Below are positions 7,082 to 14,333 of a DNA stretch of 24,668 bases, piece by piece (within the stretch, counting starts at the first letter, position 1; each line of letters starts with the position of its first letter). The position numbers were made by a program, and so were the translations under genes. The notes beneath the pieces were generated by a model, which was not told the DNA's origin, ran no database searches, and worked only from the letters and a program-made list of their open reading frames with translations. Source of the stretch: Desulfobulbaceae bacterium UBA2262 (GTDB taxonomy: Bacteria > Desulfobacterota > Desulfobulbia > Desulfobulbales > Desulfurivibrionaceae); the NCBI GenBank assembly GCA_002347185.1, contig DDXK01000012.1, positions 1 through 24,668 on the forward strand, given 5' to 3'.

Positions 7082-7887
7082 CCCGGTTCTCCCTGATTAT
7101 TGTCGCCGTCGTCCCCCCCTTCGCGCTCTGCTTCCCGTTTTTCCTCGCTGGCCGCCAGTTCGGCAAGCTCCCGCAGCACTTCCTCTCCGTGCCGCTGCCA
7201 GGCGCTCTCGGCGAGAGCCTTCAGCCTGGGCCGGATGCTTTCGAGGGCAGGGAGGGGGGGGAGCAGCGGCAGGTAATGCTCCACCGGCGGCTGGGGCTCG
7301 ATGCGCAGCCGGGCGGCGAGGCCGGCTGCCAGGCCGGGCTCCAGCCCCCCTTCCATGCTGCCGGCCCTGTTCCTGTCGCCCAGGCTCTTCAGAAAGCCCA
7401 TGATGGCGCCGAGGTCGTTACTGCGCTGAAAGAGATCGATTTCGGCGTTGATCTCCTTCTCGTAGGCGAGCAGCTCGGTGAATTTTTCCCGGTACTGGGC
7501 AAGATGGTGCTCCAGCCGCTCATAGCAGTCGAAAAGCAGATTCTTGAAGCGGCCGGCCCCGGTCAGGCCGTGCAGGTGGACCCCGGTGAAGACCCGGGCC
7601 CGGATCCGCGCGGACTGGCTCAGGTAGGGATCGTAGAAGAGGTAGGCGGGCAGGCCGGTGAGGGAGAAAAACTCCTCGATGAGCGCTTCCTGCCGCAGGA
7701 GGAGGCAGATGCGGATCAGATCGTAGGCGATCCGTTTTTCGAGGATCTGGGAGTACTGCCTTGCCTTTTCGGCAAAGTCGAGCTTGTCCTCCTCGATGAG
7801 CTTGCGGAAGCCGAAATAGCGGTCGGCCAGCTCCTTTTTCAGCTCATAGGCGAGCATATCCTGGACGGATACGCGATGGGGGCTCAT
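7078..7887 (-). CDS. Conserved hypothetical helical protein, partner of the MBL hydrolase
   Basis: I do not recognise a named family for this 269-residue protein. I have the impression of similar uncharacterised proteins in other deltaproteobacteria, but cannot confirm it. The first 165 residues are strongly alpha-helical and charged (MLAYELKKELADRYFGFRKL, LEKRIAYDLIRICLLLRQE, a YDPYL turn, GRFKNLLFDCYERLEHHLAQ). A Pro-rich linker (PPVEHYLPLLPPLP) leads to a second helical part and an acidic, disordered-looking tail. No signal peptide, membrane segment or metal motif is visible, so it is probably cytoplasmic. Its stop overlaps the hydrolase start (ATGA), the clearest clue that the two act together. 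The hemerythrin gene lies 118 bases upstream, separated by a strong hairpin. Confidence 0.8.
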   Translation of the reverse strand: MSPHRVSVQDMLAYELKKELADRYFGFRKLIEEDKLDFAEKARQYSQILEKRIAYDLIRICLLLRQEALIEEFFSLTGLPAYLFYDPYLSQSARIRARVFTGVHLHGLTGAGRFKNLLFDCYERLEHHLAQYREKFTELLAYEKEINAEIDLFQRSNDLGAIMGFLKSLGDRNRAGSMEGGLEPGLAAGLAARLRIEPQPPVEHYLPLLPPLPALESIRPRLKALAESAWQRHGEEVLRELAELAASEEKREAEREGGDDGDNNQGEPG

Positions 7888-7951
7888 GGCGCTTCCCTCT
7901 CCCGCTGCCGAGCCTATGGCCCGGGGTGGCGGAGGGTCGTGGGCGCGGCAA

Positions 7952-7990
7952 GACCGCCCGGCTGCTCCATGCGGGAGGAGGCGGGCGGTC
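7952..7990 (-). terminator. Strong hairpin between hemerythrin and the hypothetical gene
   Basis: A perfect 9-bp stem (GACCGCCCG at 7952-7960 with CGGGCGGTC at 7982-7990) encloses a loop that contains a further CTCC/GGAG pairing. It begins 15 bases after the hemerythrin stop on the minus strand. There is no U-tract, so it may be a 3'-end-stabilising or attenuating hairpin rather than a classical intrinsic terminator. Confidence 0.45.
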
Positions 7991-8005
7991 CGCAGGCGAA
8001 CGCCT

Positions 8006-8413
8006 TCACTGGACGCCCTTGCTGTTCAAAAAGGCGCTGTATTTCTTGTCCGTGCCCATGATGTGCTTGTCGAGCCAGTTCTTGAGGAAGTTCATCACCT
8101 CGATGGAGATGGTGGTCTTGCCGGCCTGGACGTCGGCCATGAGGGCCTTGACCTTGGCGGTCATCTTGTTGTGCACCTCCTTGTGGTCGGCATACTCGGG
8201 GTAGCCGTTGCCGCTCATCAGTTTTTCCTCCACGGCAAAGTGGGTGGCGCAGTAGTTGGCGAGTTTGGTGAGGACGGAAAGCAGCGCCTCCTTGCCCTTC
8301 TTGGCCAGCATGGCGTCGTGGAGCTCGTTGATCATGTTGATGAGCTGCTTGTGCTGCTCGTCGATTTCCCTGATGTTGACGCTGTAGTCGTTTTTCCAGT
8401 TGAGCAGGGCCAT
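8006..8413 (-). CDS. Bacteriohemerythrin
   Basis: This 135-residue protein is a single-domain, non-haem di-iron oxygen-binding protein. All ligands are present in canonical spacing: H21, H58 and E62 (HxxxE), H77 and H81 (HxxxH), H117 and D122 (HxxxxD). The NWKNDYSVNIREIDEQHKQL N-terminus is the family signature. It has no signal peptide, so it is cytoplasmic. In anaerobes and microaerophiles such proteins are thought to buffer, store or deliver O2, or to sense it. ATG 8413 has GGAGGA directly upstream. It appears to have its own transcription unit: an AT-rich stretch lies upstream and a hairpin downstream. Confidence 0.97.
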   Translation of the reverse strand: MALLNWKNDYSVNIREIDEQHKQLINMINELHDAMLAKKGKEALLSVLTKLANYCATHFAVEEKLMSGNGYPEYADHKEVHNKMTAKVKALMADVQAGKTTISIEVMNFLKNWLDKHIMGTDKKYSAFLNSKGVQ

Positions 8414-8459
8414 GGTTTCCTCCAGGGGCTGGGTTGGGTGACGGGTTGCAGGCTGTATC

Positions 8460-8478
8460 TTTTAATAATAATTACTAG
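8460..8478 (-). promoter_or_regulatory. AT-rich promoter-like block upstream of hemerythrin
   Basis: A run of about 19 bases made almost only of A and T (around TAATAATAATTA) lies about 50 bases before the hemerythrin ATG, in otherwise GC-rich DNA. On the minus strand TTGCCT sits about 18 bases upstream of a poor -10 match inside this block. I see no clear FNR-type dyad. The location suggests the hemerythrin promoter, but the exact boxes are uncertain. Confidence 0.3.
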
Positions 8479-8536
8479 CAGTATGGCGGCCCGGCAGGCA
8501 AGTTATTTTTTGGCAGCCGCTTTGCCCTCTCGTCTC

Positions 8537-9160
8537 TCAGCCGAGAATCAGGCCCTGGGCAAAGGTGATCAGGGGCAGCATGAATCTTGAGATGATCCCG
8601 GTATAGAAAAGAAGCAGCAGAAGCAAAAAACCAAAGGGCTCCAGCCTGGCATAGGGGCGGGCCAGCTCCGGGGGCAGCATGTTCTGCACGACCCGGCTCC
8701 CGTCCAGGGGCGGGATGGGCAGGAGGTTGAAAATGGCAAGCATGACGTTGATCCAGACGCTGGCGGCAATCATCTGGACCAGCGGCCAGAAAACCGGCAT
8801 GGGGATGAGACTGTTCAGGGGGATGAGCAGACGGATCAGGAGGCCGCTGGCCACGGCCAGCAGCAGATTGGCCGAAACCCCGGCCAGCGAGACCAGCACC
8901 ATGTCCCGGCGGGGCCTTTTGAAGTAACGGGCATCCACCGGCACCGGTTTGGCCCAGCCGATCTTCATGATGATGAAGGCGAGCACTCCCCAAGGGTCGA
9001 GATGCCTGAGGGGGTTGAGGGTCAGCCTCCCCAGGCGCTGGGCCGTAGGGTCCCCGAGCCGGTGCGCGACAAAGGCGTGGGCGAATTCGTGCACCGTCAG
9101 GGCGAGAAGGAAGGGGGGAGCCAGTATGGCAAGCTCCTGGACGAGTTTGTGAAGGGTCAT
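8537..9160 (-). CDS. Site-2 protease family (M50) membrane metalloprotease
   Basis: This 207-residue integral membrane protein has the two zinc-site motifs of the short, PDZ-less M50 rhomboid-like branch: HEFAH at 24-28 and NLLPIPPLDG at 145-154 (D153). Four to six hydrophobic segments are visible (about 10-30, 55-70, 85-115, 120-148, 175-205). Members cleave transmembrane substrates within the bilayer; substrates of this minimal subfamily are mostly unknown. A longer open frame continues upstream, but ATG 9160 overlaps the stop of the tRNA nucleotidyltransferase gene (ATGA) and begins the family homology. It is thus translationally coupled to that gene, though no functional link between the two is evident. 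Confidence 0.92.
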   Translation of the reverse strand: MTLHKLVQELAILAPPFLLALTVHEFAHAFVAHRLGDPTAQRLGRLTLNPLRHLDPWGVLAFIIMKIGWAKPVPVDARYFKRPRRDMVLVSLAGVSANLLLAVASGLLIRLLIPLNSLIPMPVFWPLVQMIAASVWINVMLAIFNLLPIPPLDGSRVVQNMLPPELARPYARLEPFGFLLLLLLFYTGIISRFMLPLITFAQGLILG

Positions 9161-11808
9161 GGCAGGTTGGGGGCGTCTCCGAGCGGGTAGTTTTGGGCGA
9201 TGAAGGCCCGTTCCTCGCTTTTGCCTTTCACCTGCCCGTCCAGGCGGGCGTCGAGGAGACGGCGCATGATGGTACCATAGAGGGGTCCGGGCTGGTACCC
9301 CATTTTTTTCAGGTCGTTGCCGTCGGTTTCCGGCTTGAGATGGCGCCACTCCGTGACATAGAGGGAGATCGCCTTCTTGCAGGCCTTCTTTTTCACCAGG
9401 GCCATGAGGGCGAGGAGCCCCTCCACGGAAAGCTCCGCGAGCAGATGCGAGATCCCGCTTGCGTTCTGCGGCAGGTTGCGTTTCATGATAGTGGCAACCC
9501 GGCTCACTTCGACCTTTTCCCGGCCAAGAAACTGTCGGTGGCGCTCCGGCACCTCGAAGCGCCCGCAGAAGGCGAGCAGCTCGCGGACGGGCAGGCCGCT
9601 GGTCAGGGCGAGGATGTAGAGCCGCCACTGCCGGAAGGGTTCGTCCAGGTAGAGGAGCCTGTACCAGGAAAGCACCCGCTGGGTTTCGGTCAGGATGTTT
9701 TCCAGGCGCGGGTCGAGGCGCAGATCCTTGTGCATGAAGCGGAAGAGGCCGAACTCCGCCATGCGGGTCAGGGCGGGCAGCGGGTTCTCCTCGGCAAGGA
9801 TGATCTTGAGCTCGCTGAAGAAGCGGTGGCCGAAGAAGCGGTCGAAGAGCTCCATCCGCACCGCGTTTTTGATCAGTTTTTCGGTATGCTTGCCGATCTT
9901 GAAGCCCATCCGCTGCTCAAAGCGGATGGCGCGGAAGATCCGGGTCGGATCCTCGACAAAGCTGAGGTTGTGGAGGATCCGGATCTGCCGGTCCTTGAGG
10001 TCGTTCTGGCAGTTGAAGTAATCAACCAGGGTGCCGAAGGTGTCGGGGTTGAGGTGGATGGCCATGGCGTTGATGGTGAAATCGCGGCGGTAGAGGTCGA
10101 GTTTGATGGAGGAAAGCTCCACCGTGGGCAGGGAGGCCGGATATTCGTAATACTCCAGGCGGGCGGTGGCGATATCGATCTTCATGCCGTCGGGCAGCTT
10201 GACCACGGCGGTGCTGAACTTTTCATGGGTTCGGACCTGGCCGCCCAGCTCGCCGGCCAGCTGTCTGGCATAGGCGATGCCGTCGCCCTCGATGACGATG
10301 TCGAGATCGAGGTTTTTCACATGCAGGAGCAGGTCGCGGACAAAGCCGCCCACCGCATAGGCGCGGTAGCCGGACTGTTGCGCGACCTCGCCGATTTTGC
10401 GCAGGAGTTCGACAAGGTCGCGTTGCAGCACTTCGACCATCAGGCTGCCCAGGTTGCGGTGCCGCTCGCTGGAGGGTTGCTCGCTGTCCGCCAGCAGGCG
10501 GCGCGGCAGGCGAGCCGGATCGTTGACCAGAAGGTTGAGCAGGTCGGTGCGGGTGATCACCCCGACCACCATCCCAGCCTCCACCACCGGAATGAAGCGC
10601 TGACGGTGCTCGATGATCACCTCCTGGATGTCGGCCAGGGTGGCCGAGGGAGCCAGGGTGGCAAAATCGGTGCTCATGTAATCGCCCACCGGCGAGTCCC
10701 CCAGGCCGAGGTGGATGGATTTGCCCGCCACCCGCCGGGAGATGAGGCCAAGGGGGCGCCGGTTTTCGTCGAGGATGGGCAGAACCGTGATGTTGTAGCG
10801 GTTGAGCAGGTCATCCGCCTCGTGGATGGTGAGGTCGGGGGAGCCGGCGATCACCGGGGCGGACATCAGCTCCCTGGCGATCCGTTCCGGCAGGACATGC
10901 CGGTGCAGAAGCTGGATCAATTTTTCTTCCGCCTCGATCAGGGTCATCTCCCGGATCGTGGCCGAGGCGGCCGAGGCATGGCCGCCCCCTCCGAAATCCC
11001 GGGCAATGGTGCCGACGTTCACCTCCGGGATCCGGCTCCGGGCGATGAGGTAGGTGCGCTCCCCCATGCGGGCGAGAGTGAAGAGGGCGTCGAGGTTTTC
11101 CATCACCATGAAGCGGCGAACCACCAGGGCCAGTTCGTCCACATATTCGGGCAGGTCGAGCTTGGCCACCACGATGTCGATACCCCGCATGGTGTAGGTG
11201 GTGGCGGCGCGGATCAGTTCGTGCAGCAGGCTCACCTCCTGGCTGCTCAGTTCCTGGGCGATGAACTGCGAAACCGTGTTCAGATCGGCTCCCTGGCCCA
11301 GGAGCCAGGCTGCGGCCTCCAGATCGGCCGGGGTGGTGGTGTCGAAGGCAAAGGAGCCGGTATCCTCGTAGATGGCCATGGCCATGAGGGTGGCTTCGTC
11401 CTTGCTCGGAGCAAGCCCTTTCTCCCGCAGCAGCTGGCAGAAGATGGTGGTGGTGGAGCCATAGGGACGGACCACTTCCAGGCGGCCCTTCATATCCTCC
11501 GGGGTGTCCGGGTGGTGGTCGTAGAGGTGGAGCTCCAGGCCCGGATTCTCCAGGCACTGGGCAAAGGCGCCGATCCGCGAGGCCTGGCGGGTATCGACCA
11601 CGATGAGGCGGGTGATTTTCTGCAGATCGATGTTTTTCAGCCGCTGGAAGTTGTAGAGATACTGCACCGATTCAACAAAAAAGTCGCGCAGGTTCCTCTC
11701 CTGGGAGCCGGAAAAAACCAGGACCGCCTGGGGATAGAGCTTCTGGGCCGCGACCATGGCGGCCAGGGCGTCGAAGTCGGCGTTGAGATGGGTGGTGATG
11801 ACTTCCAT
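9157..11808 (-). CDS. A-adding tRNA nucleotidyltransferase with DHH and CBS domains
   Basis: This 883-residue fusion protein has an N-terminal DHH/DHHA1 phosphoesterase region (HLNADFDA near 7-14, YDHHPDTP with D97-H98-H99, GGGGHASAAS at 273-282), two CBS domains (about 310-370 and 375-430, FIPVVEAGMVVGVITRTDLL), and a class II nucleotidyltransferase head with GGFVRD (487-492) and the metal-binding DLDIVIEGDG (D501, D503). RRDFTINAM and DPTRIFRAIRFEQR follow, then a helical tail. Established knowledge: in bacteria with this architecture CCA addition is split, and this type adds the terminal A while a separate CC-adding enzyme acts first. The DHH domain suggests nuclease or cyclic-nucleotide phosphodiesterase activity, and CBS pairs usually bind adenylates. 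ATG 11808 follows a GGAGG site and a clear promoter. Confidence 0.93.
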   Translation of the reverse strand: MEVITTHLNADFDALAAMVAAQKLYPQAVLVFSGSQERNLRDFFVESVQYLYNFQRLKNIDLQKITRLIVVDTRQASRIGAFAQCLENPGLELHLYDHHPDTPEDMKGRLEVVRPYGSTTTIFCQLLREKGLAPSKDEATLMAMAIYEDTGSFAFDTTTPADLEAAAWLLGQGADLNTVSQFIAQELSSQEVSLLHELIRAATTYTMRGIDIVVAKLDLPEYVDELALVVRRFMVMENLDALFTLARMGERTYLIARSRIPEVNVGTIARDFGGGGHASAASATIREMTLIEAEEKLIQLLHRHVLPERIARELMSAPVIAGSPDLTIHEADDLLNRYNITVLPILDENRRPLGLISRRVAGKSIHLGLGDSPVGDYMSTDFATLAPSATLADIQEVIIEHRQRFIPVVEAGMVVGVITRTDLLNLLVNDPARLPRRLLADSEQPSSERHRNLGSLMVEVLQRDLVELLRKIGEVAQQSGYRAYAVGGFVRDLLLHVKNLDLDIVIEGDGIAYARQLAGELGGQVRTHEKFSTAVVKLPDGMKIDIATARLEYYEYPASLPTVELSSIKLDLYRRDFTINAMAIHLNPDTFGTLVDYFNCQNDLKDRQIRILHNLSFVEDPTRIFRAIRFEQRMGFKIGKHTEKLIKNAVRMELFDRFFGHRFFSELKIILAEENPLPALTRMAEFGLFRFMHKDLRLDPRLENILTETQRVLSWYRLLYLDEPFRQWRLYILALTSGLPVRELLAFCGRFEVPERHRQFLGREKVEVSRVATIMKRNLPQNASGISHLLAELSVEGLLALMALVKKKACKKAISLYVTEWRHLKPETDGNDLKKMGYQPGPLYGTIMRRLLDARLDGQVKGKSEERAFIAQNYPLGDAPNLP

Positions 11809-11846
11809 GGGCCTCCGGGCGTACGGCGATTGGACTGGGATATTCG

Positions 11847-11875
11847 ATTATAGACTATCGCCCCGGGGCTGACAA
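11847..11875 (-). promoter_or_regulatory. Sigma-70 promoter for the tRNA nucleotidyltransferase-M50 operon
   Basis: On the minus strand TTGTCA (11875-11870) and a perfect TATAAT (11852-11847) are 17 bases apart, placing transcription start near 11840 and giving a leader of about 30 bases. This is the cleanest promoter in the window. Confidence 0.78.
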
Positions 11876-12018
11876 CGAAAGGTGGGGACGGGGCTCTTCG
11901 CCGGGGTGGAAATTTTCCCTGATTCGGGGTAGGCTCGCAGGGTGTTGCCCGGCTGCCGGGAGCGCGGGGTCTTTCCGCGGGCCGGTGCGGCCCGGCTGGC
12001 AGCCATGGAGAAAAGGTT

Positions 12019-12816
12019 ATGGAGAGCATGGAAAGGGAGGGCCTGGGCCTGACCAGCGCGAACGACCACTGCCAGCAGCCGGCCGGCCGGGGTTTTTGCC
12101 CTGCCTGCGGCCGGGAGCATTCCTTTGCCCGCGGGCTCGCCCAGGTCCATGCCCTTGCCCTGATGCGGGAACTGGCCGCGGCAAAACGCATCGACCTGCT
12201 GGCGCCGCCCGCCAAGGCCAACCCCCGCCTCGGCACCGGATACCTCTTCGGCGAGGCGCGCGGCCAGATGTTCGGAGTCATGGTCTGCCGGGACCAGGCC
12301 GGGGAGGAGCGGGTGCTGCGCGCTTTTTCCTGCCAGTACAACGGGCTGTGGGAGGTGGAGGGCTGGGTGGGGCCACTCTTTGCGGTGCGGGAGTTTCAGG
12401 CCCTGACCGAGGAGTTCGACCCGAAGCTGAAGGCCTTGGGAGCCGAGATCGCCAGGCGGGAGGCGGAAGGCCTGTGTGCCGACGGCCTCAGGCGGGAGCG
12501 GAAGCGGCTCTCCCAATGGCTGATGCGGGAGGTCCATGCCCTCTACCGGCTGCAAAATTTTCGCGGCCAGGTGCGTTCGCTCGCCGAGGCCTTTGTCGGT
12601 CCTGGCGGCATTCCCACCGGGGCCGGCGACTGTTGCGCGCCCAAGCTCCTGCAGCATGCGGCCGAAAACGGGCTGACTCCCCTCGGTATTGCCGAATTCT
12701 ACTGGGGAAAGGAGAACCATTCCCGCACCAGGGAGCATGGGCGCTTTTACGCAGCCTGCAAGGAGAAATGCGCGCCCATTCTCGGTTTTCTTCTTTGCGG
12801 CCTGGACGAGCGGTAA
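12019..12816 (+). CDS. N-terminal domain protein of a split RluA-type pseudouridine synthase
   Basis: This 265-residue protein matches, from memory, the N-terminal half of a roughly 560-residue RluA-family pseudouridine synthase found as one chain in vibrios and relatives. The best part is residues 195-262: GGIPTGAGDCCAPKLLQHA, then IAEFYWG, then FYAACKEKCAPILGFLLCGL. Cysteine pairs at C27/C30 (FCPAC), C205/C206 and C247/C251 could bind a metal, but I know of no proof. A helical, Arg-rich segment lies at 130-185. The gene ends with TAA at 12814-12816, and the synthase starts six bases later in the same frame. ATG 12019 follows GGAGAAAAGG; ATG 12028 is an alternative. It is probably RNA-binding or targeting, an inference from the fused homologues. 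Confidence 0.8.
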   Translation: MESMEREGLGLTSANDHCQQPAGRGFCPACGREHSFARGLAQVHALALMRELAAAKRIDLLAPPAKANPRLGTGYLFGEARGQMFGVMVCRDQAGEERVLRAFSCQYNGLWEVEGWVGPLFAVREFQALTEEFDPKLKALGAEIARREAEGLCADGLRRERKRLSQWLMREVHALYRLQNFRGQVRSLAEAFVGPGGIPTGAGDCCAPKLLQHAAENGLTPLGIAEFYWGKENHSRTREHGRFYAACKEKCAPILGFLLCGLDER

Positions 12817-12822
12817 GCAGAA

Positions 12823-13464
12823 GTGGTGGAGGACCGACTCATCATACTCCATGCAAATGCCGCCATCGTCGTGGTGGAGAAGCCGGCCGGCCTTCTCGCC
12901 GTGCCGGGGCGGGGGCCGGAAAAAGAGGATTGCGTGGAGCGCCGGATAAGGCGGCTTTTCCCCGACTGCCCAGGCCAGCCTGCGGTACACCGGCTCGACA
13001 TGGACACCTCCGGCCTCATGGTGCTGGCCCGGACCCGCGAGGCGCACCGCGAGCTGTCCCGGCAGTTTGCCGCCCGTCTGGTGGAGAAGCGATATCAGGC
13101 CCTGCTGGAGGGCGTCGTTGCCGGATCCTCCGGCGTCATCGAACTGGCCTTCCGGCTCGATCCGAACAACCGCCCCCATCAGGTCTACGATCCGGTTCAT
13201 GGCAAGGCCGGGGTGACGCGGTGGCGCAAAATCGGCGACGAGCAGGGGCGCAGCCGCATCGAGTTTACGCCCCGCACCGGGCGTACCCATCAGCTCCGCC
13301 TGCATGCGGCCCATCCCCTGGGGCTGGGCTGCCCCATCGTGGGCGACCGCCTCTACGGCGTACGGAAGGAGGGCGAGCGCATGTGCCTGCATGCCTCCCT
13401 CCTCCGCTTTCTCGATCCGGAAAGCGGGAGCTGGCGTACCTTCACGTCGCCGCCGCCGTTCTAG
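12823..13464 (+). CDS. RluA-family pseudouridine synthase (catalytic domain)
   Basis: This 213-residue enzyme isomerises a uridine to pseudouridine in rRNA or tRNA. Motif II reads HRLDMDTSGLM (56-66), with D59 as the catalytic aspartate, and motif III reads RTGRTHQLRLHAAH (151-164). VVVEKPAGLLAVPG is the usual N-terminal strand. It lacks an S4 domain, like RluA itself; RPHQVYDPVHGKAG resembles the E. coli RluA segment around its 'RPRQKV' motif, so a dual 23S/tRNA specificity is possible but unproven. The start is GTG at 12823 (GTG 12826 also possible) with no strong ribosome site. Together with the position six bases after an in-frame TAA, this points to reinitiation from the upstream gene. 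The stop is 25 bases from the convergent PilZ gene's stop. Confidence 0.93.
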   Translation: MVEDRLIILHANAAIVVVEKPAGLLAVPGRGPEKEDCVERRIRRLFPDCPGQPAVHRLDMDTSGLMVLARTREAHRELSRQFAARLVEKRYQALLEGVVAGSSGVIELAFRLDPNNRPHQVYDPVHGKAGVTRWRKIGDEQGRSRIEFTPRTGRTHQLRLHAAHPLGLGCPIVGDRLYGVRKEGERMCLHASLLRFLDPESGSWRTFTSPPPF

Positions 13465-13477
13465 GGCAGCTCTTTTT
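13428..13477 (+). terminator. Possible weak terminator at the end of the pseudouridine synthase gene
   Basis: GAGCTG (13428-13433) can pair with CAGCTC (13467-13472), immediately followed by a T-run at 13473-13477. The loop is long (33 bases), so this is only suggestive. Confidence 0.25.
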
Positions 13478-13489
13478 CGCTACGGAAAG

Positions 13490-14188
13490 TCAATCAGAGT
13501 GGCGCGAGTGGGAGCTGCCCGCCTGCTGTGCGTATTTCTGACTCTCCGCATAGTTTTCGATGGTGGAGATATACCAGTTGATGATCTTGATGGATTCGGG
13601 GCTGGTTTCGGGGAGAAAGGAGATGCCGATATCGGTCTCGGTGCTGTTTTTATGGATGTTTTTCACGACCCCGAGGAAGGGCACCGTCTTCTTGATGCCG
13701 GGAAACTTGAGCGCCAGCGACAGGCTGTCATCAATGGCCAGGGGAAGGATTTTGCTGTTGTTCAGCTTCTGGATGATGCAGCGGCACCCCTTGGTCGAGA
13801 CGTTGAGGATGACCCCGCTGTTCATTTTGTCTCTTCTGCTGAGCTGCGCCGGCAAAAAACAGCCGGAACGCTTTTGCGAGCGGAGCTCCTCCTTCTGGAC
13901 GATCTTGGGATACTCGAGAAACATCAGGGGGGATGGTTCCTCGGCAACGGCCACCAGTTTGGTCTGGAAGGCGTAGACGGCCCCCTCGAAGATGTAGCGG
14001 ACGATGATCATGTTGCCGGTGAAGAATTTGTGCTGGATCAGGCCGTAGGGCTTGGGAACCTTGGTGATGATATAGTCGTCCACCATTCCCACCATGTGGC
14101 TTTCCAGCGGCAGGTTGATCCCCTCGATTTCCAGCTGCAGCTTCACCCCTGGAATCAAGGTCAGTCGAGATCTGGCATCCATCCCCAT
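13490..14188 (-). CDS. PilZ-domain c-di-GMP receptor, YcgR-like
   Basis: This 232-residue cytoplasmic protein pairs an N-terminal YcgR-like (PilZN) domain, about residues 12-98, with a C-terminal PilZ domain, about 100-215. The c-di-GMP binding signature is complete: RSQKR (R103, R107) and NVSTKG (N129, S131, G134). YcgR-type proteins act as c-di-GMP-dependent flagellar brakes or surface-behaviour effectors. The gene looks richer in A/T and in Lys/Asn/Ile codons than its neighbours. Two ATGs compete for the start: 14188, only 3 bases from GGAGGA, and 14182, with 9-base spacing. The second is better placed, so the protein may begin MDARSR. A long leader with a large inverted repeat precedes it. 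No flagellar gene is in the window. Confidence 0.92.
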   Translation of the reverse strand: MGMDARSRLTLIPGVKLQLEIEGINLPLESHMVGMVDDYIITKVPKPYGLIQHKFFTGNMIIVRYIFEGAVYAFQTKLVAVAEEPSPLMFLEYPKIVQKEELRSQKRSGCFLPAQLSRRDKMNSGVILNVSTKGCRCIIQKLNNSKILPLAIDDSLSLALKFPGIKKTVPFLGVVKNIHKNSTETDIGISFLPETSPESIKIINWYISTIENYAESQKYAQQAGSSHSRHSD

Positions 14189-14253
14189 TGTTCCTCCGCG
14201 GAAGTGCGATAATTTTCCATATCTGCGCAGCCGGCCAAGAAATTTTTAGGCCA

Positions 14254-14292
14254 GTGCGCCCGGCGTCCCGCTCCGGCAGGCGCCGGGCGCAC
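14254..14292. repeat. Perfect 12-bp inverted repeat in the PilZ gene leader
   Basis: GTGCGCCCGGCG (14254-14265) and its exact reverse complement (14281-14292) flank a 15-base loop. The repeat lies between the putative promoter and the PilZ start, about 65 bases before the ATG. There is no T-tract on either strand, so it is not a standard terminator. It could be an RNA leader structure or a protein-binding site. Confidence 0.85.
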
Positions 14293-14303
14293 ACTCCGTT
14301 CCC

Positions 14304-14333
14304 ATAATGCGGAGGGGCCGGCGTTTTTGTCAA
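14304..14333 (-). promoter_or_regulatory. Putative sigma-70 promoter for the PilZ gene
   Basis: On the minus strand TTGACA (14333-14328) and CATTAT (14309-14304) are separated by 18 bases. Transcription would start near 14297, giving a leader of about 110 bases that contains the 12-bp inverted repeat. The -35 lies inside a TTTTTGT-CAA-ACAAAAA dyad (14324-14340) that is also the T-tract of the upstream terminator. Confidence 0.45.

Noticed and set aside
8507..8524. A sigma-54-like TTGGCAG-N-TTTGC element (GG-N10-GC) on the plus strand
   Set aside because: It points into the antisense of the M50 gene and no plus-strand gene follows, so it is probably chance.
9193..11853. An 886-codon open frame on the plus strand, opposite the tRNA nucleotidyltransferase gene
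   Set aside because: It is an antisense shadow: GC-rich codon usage leaves few stops on the opposite strand. Its translation is low-complexity (Gly, Gln, His, Asp rich) with no family motifs, while the minus strand has full domain matches.
11848..13392. A 514-codon minus-strand frame opposite the pseudouridine synthase pair
   Set aside because: The plus strand carries the conserved RluA motifs and the TGAGDCC-type N-terminal domain; the minus reading has none.
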